Origin: UBA10646 sp046296295
GTDB taxonomy: Bacteria > Bacteroidota > Bacteroidia > Chitinophagales > Chitinophagaceae
Direction of reading: 5' to 3'
Length of the DNA: 64,000 bases
Assembly (NCBI GenBank): GCA_046296295.1
Contig: JBKBLG010000003.1
Coordinates: forward strand, 62,001-126,000
Part shown: piece after piece, positions 8,562 to 15,970 of the stretch
Numbering within the stretch: the stretch's first letter is position 1
How the letters are laid out: each line of letters begins with the position of its first letter
Notes under the pieces: model-generated
Database searches by the model: none
What the model was told of the DNA's origin: nothing
Seen by the model: only the letters and a program-made list of their open reading frames with translations
Translations under genes and position numbers: made by a program

Positions 8562-9814
8562 GGAAAAAGCCCCTGCAACAGCCCTTTTTTTTGCTGCTCC
8601 AATAATTCAATTTTTTGTGTTTGGGCGTTGATGGTATCGTCTAGGGACGAAAGGCAGGAGGCGATTTTTTGTTGTTCGGATTTGTTTTTTGGGAATTTGA
8701 TTTTAACATTTGAAATTCTTGTTGCTGATATTCCAAACACTTTTGCACCTTGTGCCTCTTTTTGAATTTGTTTTCTAACCCATTCTGATTTAAAGAGATA
8801 ACCACCAAAGCCAATTACTAAAAGATTTTCTTTTTGTCGAGCAAGTAACGTATGTAAGCCTGAAACGACTTTTTCATTATTCAAATTTATGATTTCAATG
8901 CTTTTGCCAACATCGTTTAAGTCTTCTGAAGCATCCGCAAAAATTACATCTCCTTCTTTACAATAACTTTCTTCTTTAATTTTTTCAATCGGTAAATATG
9001 GGTTTATAAAAGGAACTTTTTCTTTTGATATGTCAAAAAGGGTATCAAACTTCGTATGAATATCTCCATAATGAATGTTCTTTACTAAACCATTTTCATA
9101 ATTTAGACAATCTCTGGAGAAGGAATTTGTTGGTTTAAATTCATAAACCTCTCCCAACTTCTTCACCTCCCACTCCCCGCTATCCTCAAACTCCTTAAAC
9201 CGCAATGTTGGCACGGTTTCGCCCTCTTGTGGGAAGAGCTGTTGCAGCAGACCTTTTTTGTGTTGTTGCAGCAGTTCTAACTTTTGCCGCTCGCCTGCTA
9301 TCACTTCATCTAAGGACGAGAGGCAGGCAGCGATTTTTTGTTGTTCGGGGAGGGAGGGGAAGGGGATTTTTATTTTACTCATCACCCCGTTCATAAGTTT
9401 AGGATTGCCTACATATGACACATATTTCTTTGAAACAGCATTTATTAATTCGGCTACACACTTATTTGAATATCCTTCTTTGTTTATTAATACACCACAA
9501 ACATTTGTGCAGTAAAATTTTCCTTTACGGAAATTTACATCACCCGCATTGGCTCCATCGGTTGTCCAAGTAATTGCATCTTCATAAAGGAAATCTTTGT
9601 AGTAACCAGCAAGACCATTATTTTTAGTTTGTGATGAATACACAGGATAAGGATTATCACTACTATATTCCTTTGACAATAAGTTCATAGGAAGGACATA
9701 ACCTCTGGTAATCTCAAAAATTTCTCCAACTTCTTTCACCTCCCACTCCCCGCTGTGTTGAAATTCGGGGAAACGCAGGCGGGGGATTAGTTTATTTTCG
9801 TTGTTGTTACTCAT
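8546..9814 (-). CDS. hsdS: type I restriction-modification specificity subunit HsdS
   Basis: HsdS recognises the bipartite DNA target of the type I enzyme. The 422-residue protein has two target-recognition domains, each opening with a near-identical LRFPEF/LRFKEF...GEWEVK segment (residues about 11-30 and 200-220). Each is followed by a conserved coiled-coil dimerisation repeat, LPEQQKIAACLSSLDEVI near 155-172 and EQQKIASCLSSLDDTI near 385-400. The close match of the repeats would allow recombination of half-subunits. It is read leftwards after the GIY-YIG gene and before the four-helix gene; its last codons lie in repeat DNA. Confidence 0.95.
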   Translation of the reverse strand: MSNNNENKLIPRLRFPEFQHSGEWEVKEVGEIFEITRGYVLPMNLLSKEYSSDNPYPVYSSQTKNNGLAGYYKDFLYEDAITWTTDGANAGDVNFRKGKFYCTNVCGVLINKEGYSNKCVAELINAVSKKYVSYVGNPKLMNGVMSKIKIPFPSLPEQQKIAACLSSLDEVIAGERQKLELLQQHKKGLLQQLFPQEGETVPTLRFKEFEDSGEWEVKKLGEVYEFKPTNSFSRDCLNYENGLVKNIHYGDIHTKFDTLFDISKEKVPFINPYLPIEKIKEESYCKEGDVIFADASEDLNDVGKSIEIINLNNEKVVSGLHTLLARQKENLLVIGFGGYLFKSEWVRKQIQKEAQGAKVFGISATRISNVKIKFPKNKSEQQKIASCLSSLDDTINAQTQKIELLEQQKKGLLQGLFPMENE

Positions 9815-9828
9815 GGGCTTTTGTTTTT

Positions 9829-10440
9829 TTGTTATTGCCTGAGCCGTTTCCTTCGACAGGCTCAGGAAACGGCTCAGGCAGCGGCTTTTTTTCTTCGGTG
9901 ACTGAGCTTATTGTTTATCCGGTGGCTGAGCTTGTCGAAGCCACCGTTATATTGCCGCTGCCTTCGGCAAGCTCAGGCAGCGGCAGTGGCTCAGGCAGCG
10001 AGCTAATTTCATCTGGGTTATTTTCCCCGGTGACTGAGCTTATTGTTTCTCCGGTGGCTGAGCTTGTCGAAGCCACCGTTTTATCGCCTGCCGAAGCCAC
10101 CGTTATATTACCGCTGCCTTCGACAAGCTCAGGCAGCGGCAGTGGCTCAGGCAGCGAGCTAATTTCATCTGGGTTATTTTCCCCGGTGACTGAGCTTATT
10201 GTTTCTCCGGTGGCTGAGCTTGTCGTTTCTTCGGTGACTGAGCTTATTGTTTCTCCGGTGACTGAGCTTATTGTTTCTCCGGTGGCTGAGCTTGTCTTTT
10301 GCTCGGTGGCTGAGCTTGTCTTTTGCTCGGTGGCTGAGCTTGTCGAAGCCACCGTTATATTGCCGCTGCCTTCGGCAAGCTCAGGCAGCGGCATAGGCTC
10401 AGGCAGCGGCATAGGCTCAGGCAGCGGCTTGGTATAACTC
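9829..10440. repeat. array of CTTCGACAAGCTCAGG-type palindromic repeats
   Basis: About 600 bases consist of variants of GCTTCGACAAGCTCAGCCACCG and CCTTCGGCAAGCTCAGGCAG, with simpler GGTGACTGAGCTTATTG units between. A segment of about 130 bases (from 9938) is duplicated at a shift of 155 (from 10093). Both strands stay open across most of the array, so the GIY-YIG frame reads through it. Related short units occur in block 2 at 29627-29645 and 31738-31760. This family is widespread as REP-like repeats in many bacteria (recollection, not searched). Confidence 0.9.
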
Positions 10441-10712
10441 CTTGCAAGCTGTTTCAACAATTCATATTTGCCCCCTATAAGGGCTTCTTTCTTTTTTCTG
10501 CTCCAGCCCTGCACTTGCTTTTCTCTATAAAAAGCATCTTGTATCCGGTCAAAGAATTCATAATACACCAGTTTCACGGGCAAGTTTTTTTTGGTGTGGT
10601 TGGCACCTTCGCCTGCCTGATGTTGTACCAAGCGCAGTTCCAGATTTGTGGTGCTACCTGTATAGTAGCTTCCATCGGCACACTCTAATATATACATCCA
10701 ACCACTACTCAT
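9915..10712 (-). CDS. GIY-YIG endonuclease with repeat-encoded tail
   Basis: Residues 1-95 form a small GIY-YIG nuclease of the UPF0213/YhbQ type: WMYILECADGSYYTGST, then LELRLVQHQ, FYREKQVQGWSRKKKEALI. The usual protein ends near residue 95; here 170 more residues of S/T/E/P-rich low-complexity sequence (SSATGETISSVTG, PLPEPMPLPE) are encoded by the palindromic repeat array. The start overlaps the end of the hsdR frame by eight bases (GCGTATGAG), implying translational coupling. It is a guest between hsdR and hsdS. Whether the tail is made or matters is unknown. Confidence 0.85.
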   Translation of the reverse strand: MSSGWMYILECADGSYYTGSTTNLELRLVQHQAGEGANHTKKNLPVKLVYYEFFDRIQDAFYREKQVQGWSRKKKEALIGGKYELLKQLARSYTKPLPEPMPLPEPMPLPELAEGSGNITVASTSSATEQKTSSATEQKTSSATGETISSVTGETISSVTEETTSSATGETISSVTGENNPDEISSLPEPLPLPELVEGSGNITVASAGDKTVASTSSATGETISSVTGENNPDEISSLPEPLPLPELAEGSGNITVASTSSATG

Positions 10713-11556
10713 ACGCTTTTAGTCCTGATATTTCACGCCCTGCGGCTTTCTTTTTTAAAATGGGGATCAAATCTTCCATCAATGCCAGTTCGCTTTTGGT
10801 GCGTTCTTTCCAACCCAAATCTAAAGGGGCAAAGAGTTCACTTAATTTTTCGGCATCAAATATCATCCGGCTGATGATGGCATCGGTAAATTGTTGCAAT
10901 GCGGAAATTTCTAACCCATTTTTGATGGCTATTTCCGCTAATTGTTGGGCGATTTTTTCGTCCTTAAATTTTTGATAGCCCTCTTTTATCTGTTGTTCAT
11001 TCAGCGGCTTACCTGCTTCCAGGGTGTTGATGTAGTCAATGATGTCTCCCCTTTCTTCCATCAGATTGGCACTGCTGCTCAACACTCCAATTAATTGGTC
11101 GCGGGTCATTTTCTGCTTTTTGGCAGGGGTTTGGGTGTATTTGGCTATCAGGTTTATGATGTAATCATAATCCACCAATGCAGAAGCAAACAACACAAAC
11201 TCAAAATCCAATTGCTGAATGCTTGGAGGGGCTTTGTCGCCTTCTTTTTGCTGAACTTCTTTGAGTTGCTTGGCAATTTCCAAATACGAACTGCGGAACG
11301 AACGCAATTGCTCTTCGGGCATCAATTCTTCAATTGTTGCTTTCTGCTCTTCGGTCAAATCGGTGTATTGGTCAAGTTGTGTTTTCAGGCGTTGCACTTC
11401 TTTAAATCGGTTGATAAATTCAGCTCGTGCCGCATCGCCTTTGAGGTTGTAAACCTCTTGTGGTTCTGCCACTATATTTTTGTCTTCCATCCACTTTTCC
11501 ATTGCCTTTACTGCCTCTTGATATTTTTCAATCACTTTCGGAGCAGGGTCAACCAA
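10705..11556 (-). CDS. hsdR: hsdR 3' part (type I restriction subunit R, C-terminal domain), frameshifted off
   Basis: The 283-residue frame begins MVDPAPKVIEKYQEAVKAMEKWM and carries the helical C-terminal HsdR domain that contacts HsdM/HsdS, ending GLKAYE. In intact homologues this follows directly on DEAKEIWLVDPAPK, so it is the continuation of the larger upstream frame, separated by a one-base frameshift near 11570. Apart from that it is free of stops. It could be made only by frameshifting or as a separate fragment from the internal ATG. Its end overlaps the GIY-YIG start. Confidence 0.85.
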   Translation of the reverse strand: MVDPAPKVIEKYQEAVKAMEKWMEDKNIVAEPQEVYNLKGDAARAEFINRFKEVQRLKTQLDQYTDLTEEQKATIEELMPEEQLRSFRSSYLEIAKQLKEVQQKEGDKAPPSIQQLDFEFVLFASALVDYDYIINLIAKYTQTPAKKQKMTRDQLIGVLSSSANLMEERGDIIDYINTLEAGKPLNEQQIKEGYQKFKDEKIAQQLAEIAIKNGLEISALQQFTDAIISRMIFDAEKLSELFAPLDLGWKERTKSELALMEDLIPILKKKAAGREISGLKAYE

Positions 11557-13664
11557 CCAAATTTCTTTGGCTCGTCCGGTATCTTCACCGCTAAATAGGC
11601 AATGGCTCTGTCCACTTCTTCTTGCTGTTGGCGGAAATCTAAAATGTTTCCGTAAGGCTTGGTGTCATTCAAAATACGGTTGGTTCGGCTGAAAGCCTGA
11701 ATCAATCCGTGGTATTTCAAATTCTTGTCCACATACAAAGTATTCAGGTATTTGCTGTCAAAGCCGGTGAGCAACATGTCCACCACAATTACCAAATCAA
11801 TTTTATTCTTGTGCGGATAGTCGGCATTGCTGAATTGCTGAAATTTGATGCGTTGCTGAACATCCTGGTAATACAAGTCGAATTCAGCAATGCTGTGGTT
11901 AGTGCCATATTGTTTATTGTAATCGCTGATAATGGCTTCCAGTGCCTTTTTCTTCTTTTCGGGTTCAACTTTGTTGTCGGCTTTTTCTTGTTGTAAATCT
12001 TCCTGTAATTGCTGCACGTCTCTGTCCCCTTCGGCAGGTGGAGAAAATACGCAGGCGATGTTTAGTTGAGACGCAATGCATTGCGTCTGTACATTTTTGA
12101 ATAGTTCGTAATATTCAATGGCATCATTGATAGAAGCAGTTGCCAATAATGCGTTAAAGCGTTTGTTGTGCGTGGCAGCATCGTGTTTTTTCAGAATAGC
12201 ATTTACAACAGCCTTTTTGTGTTCCGCACTTCCAACGCTTACATTTTTCTCAGGCTTGAAATAGTCGATATGAAAACGCAAAACGTTTCTATCTTCAATT
12301 GCGTGGGTGATGGTATAGGCATGGAGTTGTTTCTGGAAAATATCTTTGGTGGTTACATATGAACCAACAGTTCCGTCAATTTGCTTGTAGGTGGCATTGT
12401 CTTCAAATATAGGTGTACCGGTAAATCCAAACAACTGTGCCTTAGGGAAAAACTCTTTGATAGCTTTATGGTTTTCGCCAAACTGCGAACGATGGCACTC
12501 ATCAAAAATGAAAACAATGCGTTTATCGCTAAGCGGTTGCAAGCGTTCCTTAAATGAGAGACGCGAAGCATCGCGTCTTTGCGGGTCTAAGGCCAACCCC
12601 AATTTTTGAATGGTAGTAACAATTACTTTGTTAGCGTAATCTTCCGAAAGCATTCGCCTTACAAGTGTTTCGGTATTGGTGTTTTCTTCCACGCAACCTT
12701 CCTGAAACTTGTTGAACTCCTCACGAGTTTGTCTGTCCAGGTCTTTGCGGTCAACCACGAACAAACATTTTTCAATATTTGGATTGTCTTTGAGCAGGGT
12801 TGATGCCTTGAAAGATGTCAGCGTTTTTCCGCTTCCCGTAGTATGCCAAATGTAACCGTTGCCTCTGTTTTGCTGAATACAATCTACAATGGCTTTTACG
12901 GCATAAATCTGGTAGGGTCGCATCACCATCAACTTTTGTTCACTTGCCACCAATACCATGTATTTACTGATCATCTCAGCCAGTGTGCATTTGCTCAAAA
13001 ACTTTTCGGCAAAGTCGTCTAAGTGAGTAATTTTTTTATTGTCCTCACTTGCAAATTGATAAACAGGTAAAAATTGTTCGTCAGCATTAAAACTGAAATG
13101 TGCAGCGTTGTTATTGGCAAAATAATAGGTATTGGTGCGGTTGCTCACAATAAAGAGCTGCATAAAACAAAGCAATGAATTGGTATAGCCATTTCCCGGG
13201 TCGCTTTTATAGTCCACAATTTGCTGCATAGCTTTTCGTGGGCTTACTTCAAGCGTTTTCAATTCTATCTGAACAATAGGAATTCCGTTAATCAATAAAA
13301 TCACATCGTAACAGTGGTTGCTGTTTTCTGTATTTATCCGAAGTTGATTAATAACTTCAAACTCGTTTTTGCACCAGTCTTTTATGTTTACCAGTGTGTA
13401 ATGCAAAGGCGTTCCGTCCTCACGGATAAAAGTGTTTATTTCACGTAATCTTTTTGAAGATGCAAAAACGTCTGAATTGATAATCTCGTCACGCAGTCTT
13501 GCAAATTCAGCGTCAGTCAGGATAACTCTGTTGAGTGCCTGAAATTTTTCACGGAAATTCTTTTCCAATGAAGCCTTATTTCGAATATCTGCCCTGTAAG
13601 AATACTTCAGGTCAATGAGTTTTTCTAGAAGCCTATCTTCTATTGCTACTTCTTTCATGATCAA
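11532..13664 (-). CDS. hsdR: hsdR 5' part (type I restriction nuclease/helicase subunit), frameshifted
   Basis: HsdR is the ATP-dependent translocating nuclease of the type I enzyme. This 710-residue part has the HSDR_N nuclease domain (D...VQIELK of the PD-(D/E)xK fold, residues about 110-150), Walker A (HTTGSGKTLTS), the DECH box (FIFDECHRSQFG) and GFTGTPIF. It ends aberrantly in FGWLTLLRK after DEPKK, where a one-base loss near 11570 shifts the frame. Two palindromic inserts lie inside the gene (12069-12088 and 12559-12578), encoding QTQCIAS and RRDASR. As it stands, restriction is probably lost or switchable while HsdM/HsdS remain intact. Confidence 0.9.
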   Translation of the reverse strand: MIMKEVAIEDRLLEKLIDLKYSYRADIRNKASLEKNFREKFQALNRVILTDAEFARLRDEIINSDVFASSKRLREINTFIREDGTPLHYTLVNIKDWCKNEFEVINQLRINTENSNHCYDVILLINGIPIVQIELKTLEVSPRKAMQQIVDYKSDPGNGYTNSLLCFMQLFIVSNRTNTYYFANNNAAHFSFNADEQFLPVYQFASEDNKKITHLDDFAEKFLSKCTLAEMISKYMVLVASEQKLMVMRPYQIYAVKAIVDCIQQNRGNGYIWHTTGSGKTLTSFKASTLLKDNPNIEKCLFVVDRKDLDRQTREEFNKFQEGCVEENTNTETLVRRMLSEDYANKVIVTTIQKLGLALDPQRRDASRLSFKERLQPLSDKRIVFIFDECHRSQFGENHKAIKEFFPKAQLFGFTGTPIFEDNATYKQIDGTVGSYVTTKDIFQKQLHAYTITHAIEDRNVLRFHIDYFKPEKNVSVGSAEHKKAVVNAILKKHDAATHNKRFNALLATASINDAIEYYELFKNVQTQCIASQLNIACVFSPPAEGDRDVQQLQEDLQQEKADNKVEPEKKKKALEAIISDYNKQYGTNHSIAEFDLYYQDVQQRIKFQQFSNADYPHKNKIDLVIVVDMLLTGFDSKYLNTLYVDKNLKYHGLIQAFSRTNRILNDTKPYGNILDFRQQQEEVDRAIAYLAVKIPDEPKKFGWLTLLRK
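11563..11578 (-). other. frameshift site in hsdR
   Basis: On the minus strand the sequence reads GGACGAGCCAAAGAAATTTGG. Family members read PDEAKEIWLVDPAPK here, which needs one more base (GAGGCC rather than GAGCC). Both halves are otherwise intact, which fits a recent single-base deletion, a slippage event or an assembly error. There is no long homopolymer at the site, only the short AAAGAAATTT. Confidence 0.8.
12069..12088. repeat. perfect 20-base palindrome inside hsdR
   Basis: AGACGCAATGCATTGCGTCT is self-complementary over its whole length. It lies within hsdR without breaking the frame and encodes part of QTQCIASQ, in a stretch where family members do not have this sequence. It is related to the palindrome at 12559-12578. 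Confidence 0.9.
12559..12578. repeat. second hsdR palindrome of the same family
   Basis: AGACGCGAAGCATCGCGTCT has eight-base complementary arms (AGACGCGA/TCGCGTCT) around AGCA. It also sits in frame in hsdR, encoding RRDASR just before the DECH helicase box. Sharing AGACGC...GCGTCT with the first palindrome marks the two as one repeat family. Confidence 0.9.
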
Positions 13665-13742
13665 TTATAATTAATCCAAATATAGTTAGGCCATTTGTAC
13701 TAAAAAAAATGCATATAACATCAATTAAGAACTAGGATTTAT

Positions 13743-14296
13743 TTACTTGCCATAGAAGATACAACTACCTTACGGTAAAAGTGGCGCAAACTACTACCTA
13801 TTTCTTTGGCCGAAAGCTTTTCATTTAAAGTATTAACCAATTTGTTCAACGCCTTATTTTTATTTATTTGATTGGTAAGATTGCTGTAATAGTTGAGCAA
13901 TAAACTTTATACTTGCAATCGAATAAAATAATCATCTTTTGCTTTAGCTGGGTATTTCTAATACAACCTTACTCAGGGCTGCTATGAATAAAAAAAGCAC
14001 CTGCTCATCGTTCTTAGCTGCATTAGCAATAGTGGTATAAAAGCTAAATATAAAATTGGGGGTTGCGCTCATCCATTTCAAAATAAATGTACCTGCATTT
14101 AAGCAATTTATATCTTGCTCATTGATTGGTTCATTGAAGTACTGAGCTTATAATTAGGGCATTGTAACACTACATTATTGGCTTTTGCATAATCTTATTT
14201 TGCCGTTAATTGGCAGGATGCTACTTCAGTAATAGCTTAACCCATTGCATGAGCAGCAAATACTGCGAATAAAAGCGAACACAAGCGTACTTTCAT
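13743..14296 (-). pseudogene. decayed gene for a secreted protein
   Basis: Reading leftwards from ATG at 14296 gives a clear signal peptide, MKVRLCSLLFAVFAAHAMG, then TAA. Coding-like peptide continues: AITEVASCQLTAK, TAA, DYAKANNVVLQCPNYKLS, then after a frame change INEQDINCLNAGTFILKWM...EIPS, then after another change AKAKDDYFIRLQV, TAA, and LLNYYSNLTNQINKNKALN...SSMASK with a final TAA at 13743-13745. That is about 180 codons with at least three in-frame TAA stops and two frameshifts. I do not recognise the family. The right copy of the block 1 direct repeat lies in its last codons (RHFYRKVV). Confidence 0.7.
13759..13779 (+). repeat. right copy of the direct repeat bounding accessory block 1
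   Basis: The stretch with ACAACTACCTTACGGTAAA matches 6380-6400 at 20 of 21 positions. It lies 95 bases upstream of the hsdR start, inside the 3' end of the decayed secreted-protein gene. Confidence 0.65.
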
Positions 14297-14331
14297 GATT
14301 ATTTTTTCAAACATACTTGAAGGCATATAAT

Positions 14332-14362
14332 AAAAAAGTTCTACAATATGTAGAACTTTTTT
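14332..14362 (-). terminator. terminator after the 166-residue protein gene
   Basis: AAAAAAGTTCTACA and TGTAGAACTTTTTT form a 14-base stem with the loop ATA, directly after the stop of the leftward gene starting at 14864. The A and T tracts make it effective in both directions. Confidence 0.85.
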
Positions 14363-14363
14363 A

Positions 14364-14864
14364 TTAGGCTAATACTAATTCATTCTTTTCGTGCTCTATA
14401 CTCGGCTGTTGATTTGTTAATACATCGTGGGGTATTTCTATTTGTGCTAACAACTTATCTTCTAGTACTTGAGCATAAGTTTCAAAGTATGTAATCACAT
14501 CTTCACGAATATTTCTACTCAACCAACGAAAACCACCCGGCAGTTGGTCTAGCACTTCTCTATCTTCTAAATATTCGAGGTTATGAATATCGCTTGGCGT
14601 TAAGCTTAGTGCTTGTAACTTGCTAATTAAAAGATCTACGGGAGCATTCGTAACCCCGCAATAATCTTGTGCCAACTCAGTCCATTCACCAATGCCTGAA
14701 TGTGCTCTTTCTAAAATTTCTTGCTCCGTTAAATTGGTTACTACTTGCAACAAGTTACCGCAATTACAAGCACCATGGTGCCCCCATGCGTATGTAGCCC
14801 CATTCCTCAAACGTTGAGCTGTGGTTCGAAGTGCTGTTATTAAAGCCATATTGGGTTGAGCCAT
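14364..14864 (-). CDS. conserved hypothetical protein, WGHxGxCNCGN family
   Basis: The 166-residue protein has no signal peptide or membrane helix. It resembles a conserved Bacteroidota protein that I know only as hypothetical. The most distinctive stretch is LRNGATYAWGHHGACNCGNLLQ near residues 19-40, with two histidines and two cysteines that could bind a metal, followed by a helical region with DYCGVTNAP and a LEYLEDREVL segment. It stands alone with its own terminator between the decayed secreted-protein gene and the DUF4397 gene. No function can be assigned. Confidence 0.75.
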   Translation of the reverse strand: MAQPNMALITALRTTAQRLRNGATYAWGHHGACNCGNLLQVVTNLTEQEILERAHSGIGEWTELAQDYCGVTNAPVDLLISKLQALSLTPSDIHNLEYLEDREVLDQLPGGFRWLSRNIREDVITYFETYAQVLEDKLLAQIEIPHDVLTNQQPSIEHEKNELVLA

Positions 14865-15023
14865 AGCATTATTTTTAGTGTATTAATTACAACTCCGATT
14901 GCAGTTGGTTCAATCAGAATGTTTAAAATAAAAACTGTTGCAACATTGCCCTTGTGTTGTATAAAATTTAGTGTAGAAAGTGGCTATGTGCTTCCACATT
15001 TACCTTAAGTTATCGAAAAAAAA

Positions 15024-15042
15024 ACCGACCCTGAGGGTCGGT
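15024..15042 (-). terminator. terminator after the DUF4397 gene
   Basis: ACCGACCC TGA GGGTCGGT forms an eight-base GC-rich stem. On the minus strand it is followed by a run of nine T residues, 27 bases after the DUF4397 stop. Confidence 0.85.
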
Positions 15043-15069
15043 TAGAAAATGATAATATTTATATAAATA

Positions 15070-15762
15070 TTAGTTGGCAATGAATGTAAATGATGGCACC
15101 GTACTTGGGGCTACCGGATTGCGGTACACAAAAGTGTACGACTTGCCCGCTTGCAAAGTTTGTGTTGCAGTGCTAATGATGCCTGTTGCCCCACTAGTAC
15201 CCGGTGTACGAGCTTCAATGGTAAATGAGCCGCCATCTATATTAATGTAATCGGCTACCGATGGGGTACTGAAATGATCGTTAAAACTACGGTTGTTTGA
15301 TAATGTTACGGTAGTTGCGGGTGTGGTAAAATTAACGGTACCGGCGGTAGTTCCAAGGTGTAGCATATTCATCTTAGCCTTGCCACTCGCAGGTGTTGGA
15401 TCGTCGGTTAAATAGCTTGTTTTAACCTTGTTCAGACTATCGGCCAATACAATGGTATAAAAACCGTTTGCAGGTACTGTTAAATTGGTATTGAGCACAT
15501 CGGTATTAGCTGTAGTGGAGCGAATGAGTACCCCTAGTGTTCCGGCATTTACTTCTATGTAAGTACTTCCTAAACCGTAAGCACTAATATTGGCAACACT
15601 TGTTCCACCAAACTTAACATCTAGTGCCCCACCATTGGGAACACCGTTAATAACTCTGATGAAAGACTTACCTGTAATAGTAACTCCATCTGTATTTTTT
15701 GAGCAGGCTGTGAAACTTAAGGTGAATGCAACAACTACAAGGGCCGATAATAACTTGTTCAT
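15070..15762 (-). CDS. DUF4397 domain lipoprotein
   Basis: I choose the ATG at 15762 because it begins a lipoprotein signal, MNKLLSALVVVAFTLSFTAC, with the lipobox Cys near residue 20; the frame is open for 23 codons further upstream. The 230-residue product carries a DUF4397 domain (VRVINGVPNGGALDVKFGG, then repeated beta segments) as found in cell-surface proteins of Bacteroidota. It is probably anchored to the outer membrane. Role unknown. It is a single gene with terminators on both sides. Confidence 0.85.
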   Translation of the reverse strand: MNKLLSALVVVAFTLSFTACSKNTDGVTITGKSFIRVINGVPNGGALDVKFGGTSVANISAYGLGSTYIEVNAGTLGVLIRSTTANTDVLNTNLTVPANGFYTIVLADSLNKVKTSYLTDDPTPASGKAKMNMLHLGTTAGTVNFTTPATTVTLSNNRSFNDHFSTPSVADYINIDGGSFTIEARTPGTSGATGIISTATQTLQAGKSYTFVYRNPVAPSTVPSFTFIAN

Positions 15763-15882
15763 GGGTTTTGATTTTAAAAGGGTTGTAAAAGTATTGTTTG
15801 CCGCACTATTGGCCAATCTACGTACCAACAACAGTTAAGCCAACTTAACAAGCTGCTAAAGCTTATTAACCATTACGAATTT

Positions 15883-15919
15883 AACACATAAGGCTCGCCG
15901 ATTGCGAGCCTTATGTGTT
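15883..15919. terminator. strong hairpin between the DUF4397 and pruA genes
   Basis: AACACATAAGGCTCGC and GCGAGCCTTATGTGTT form a 16-base perfect stem with a five-base loop. It lies downstream of the leftward pruA gene and just past it is one copy of the dispersed element (15934-15948). It most likely ends pruA transcripts. Confidence 0.8.
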
Positions 15920-15970
15920 GCATTATAATAACGTACCTTACGGTAAATAATAACGCTATCATCTGATACA

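Noticed and set aside
6430..9814. Diversity-generating retroelement, because the four-helix protein is distantly Avd-like
   Set aside because: There is no reverse transcriptase and no template/variable repeat pair; the HsdS repeats are the normal conserved regions.
9829..10437. Open frame of about 200 codons on the plus strand across the repeat array
   Set aside because: It reads repeat units only (ELVEATV, SGSGSGS), has no domain, and lies opposite the GIY-YIG gene tail. I treat it as a by-product of stop-free repeats.
8071..10440. CRISPR array in the repeats of block 1
   Set aside because: Units are tandem or irregular without unique spacers of constant length, and no cas genes are present.
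13743..14296. TAA reassigned to glutamine as an explanation for the stops in the secreted-protein remnant
   Set aside because: TAA is the normal stop of most genes here and the remnant also has frameshifts, so decay explains it better.
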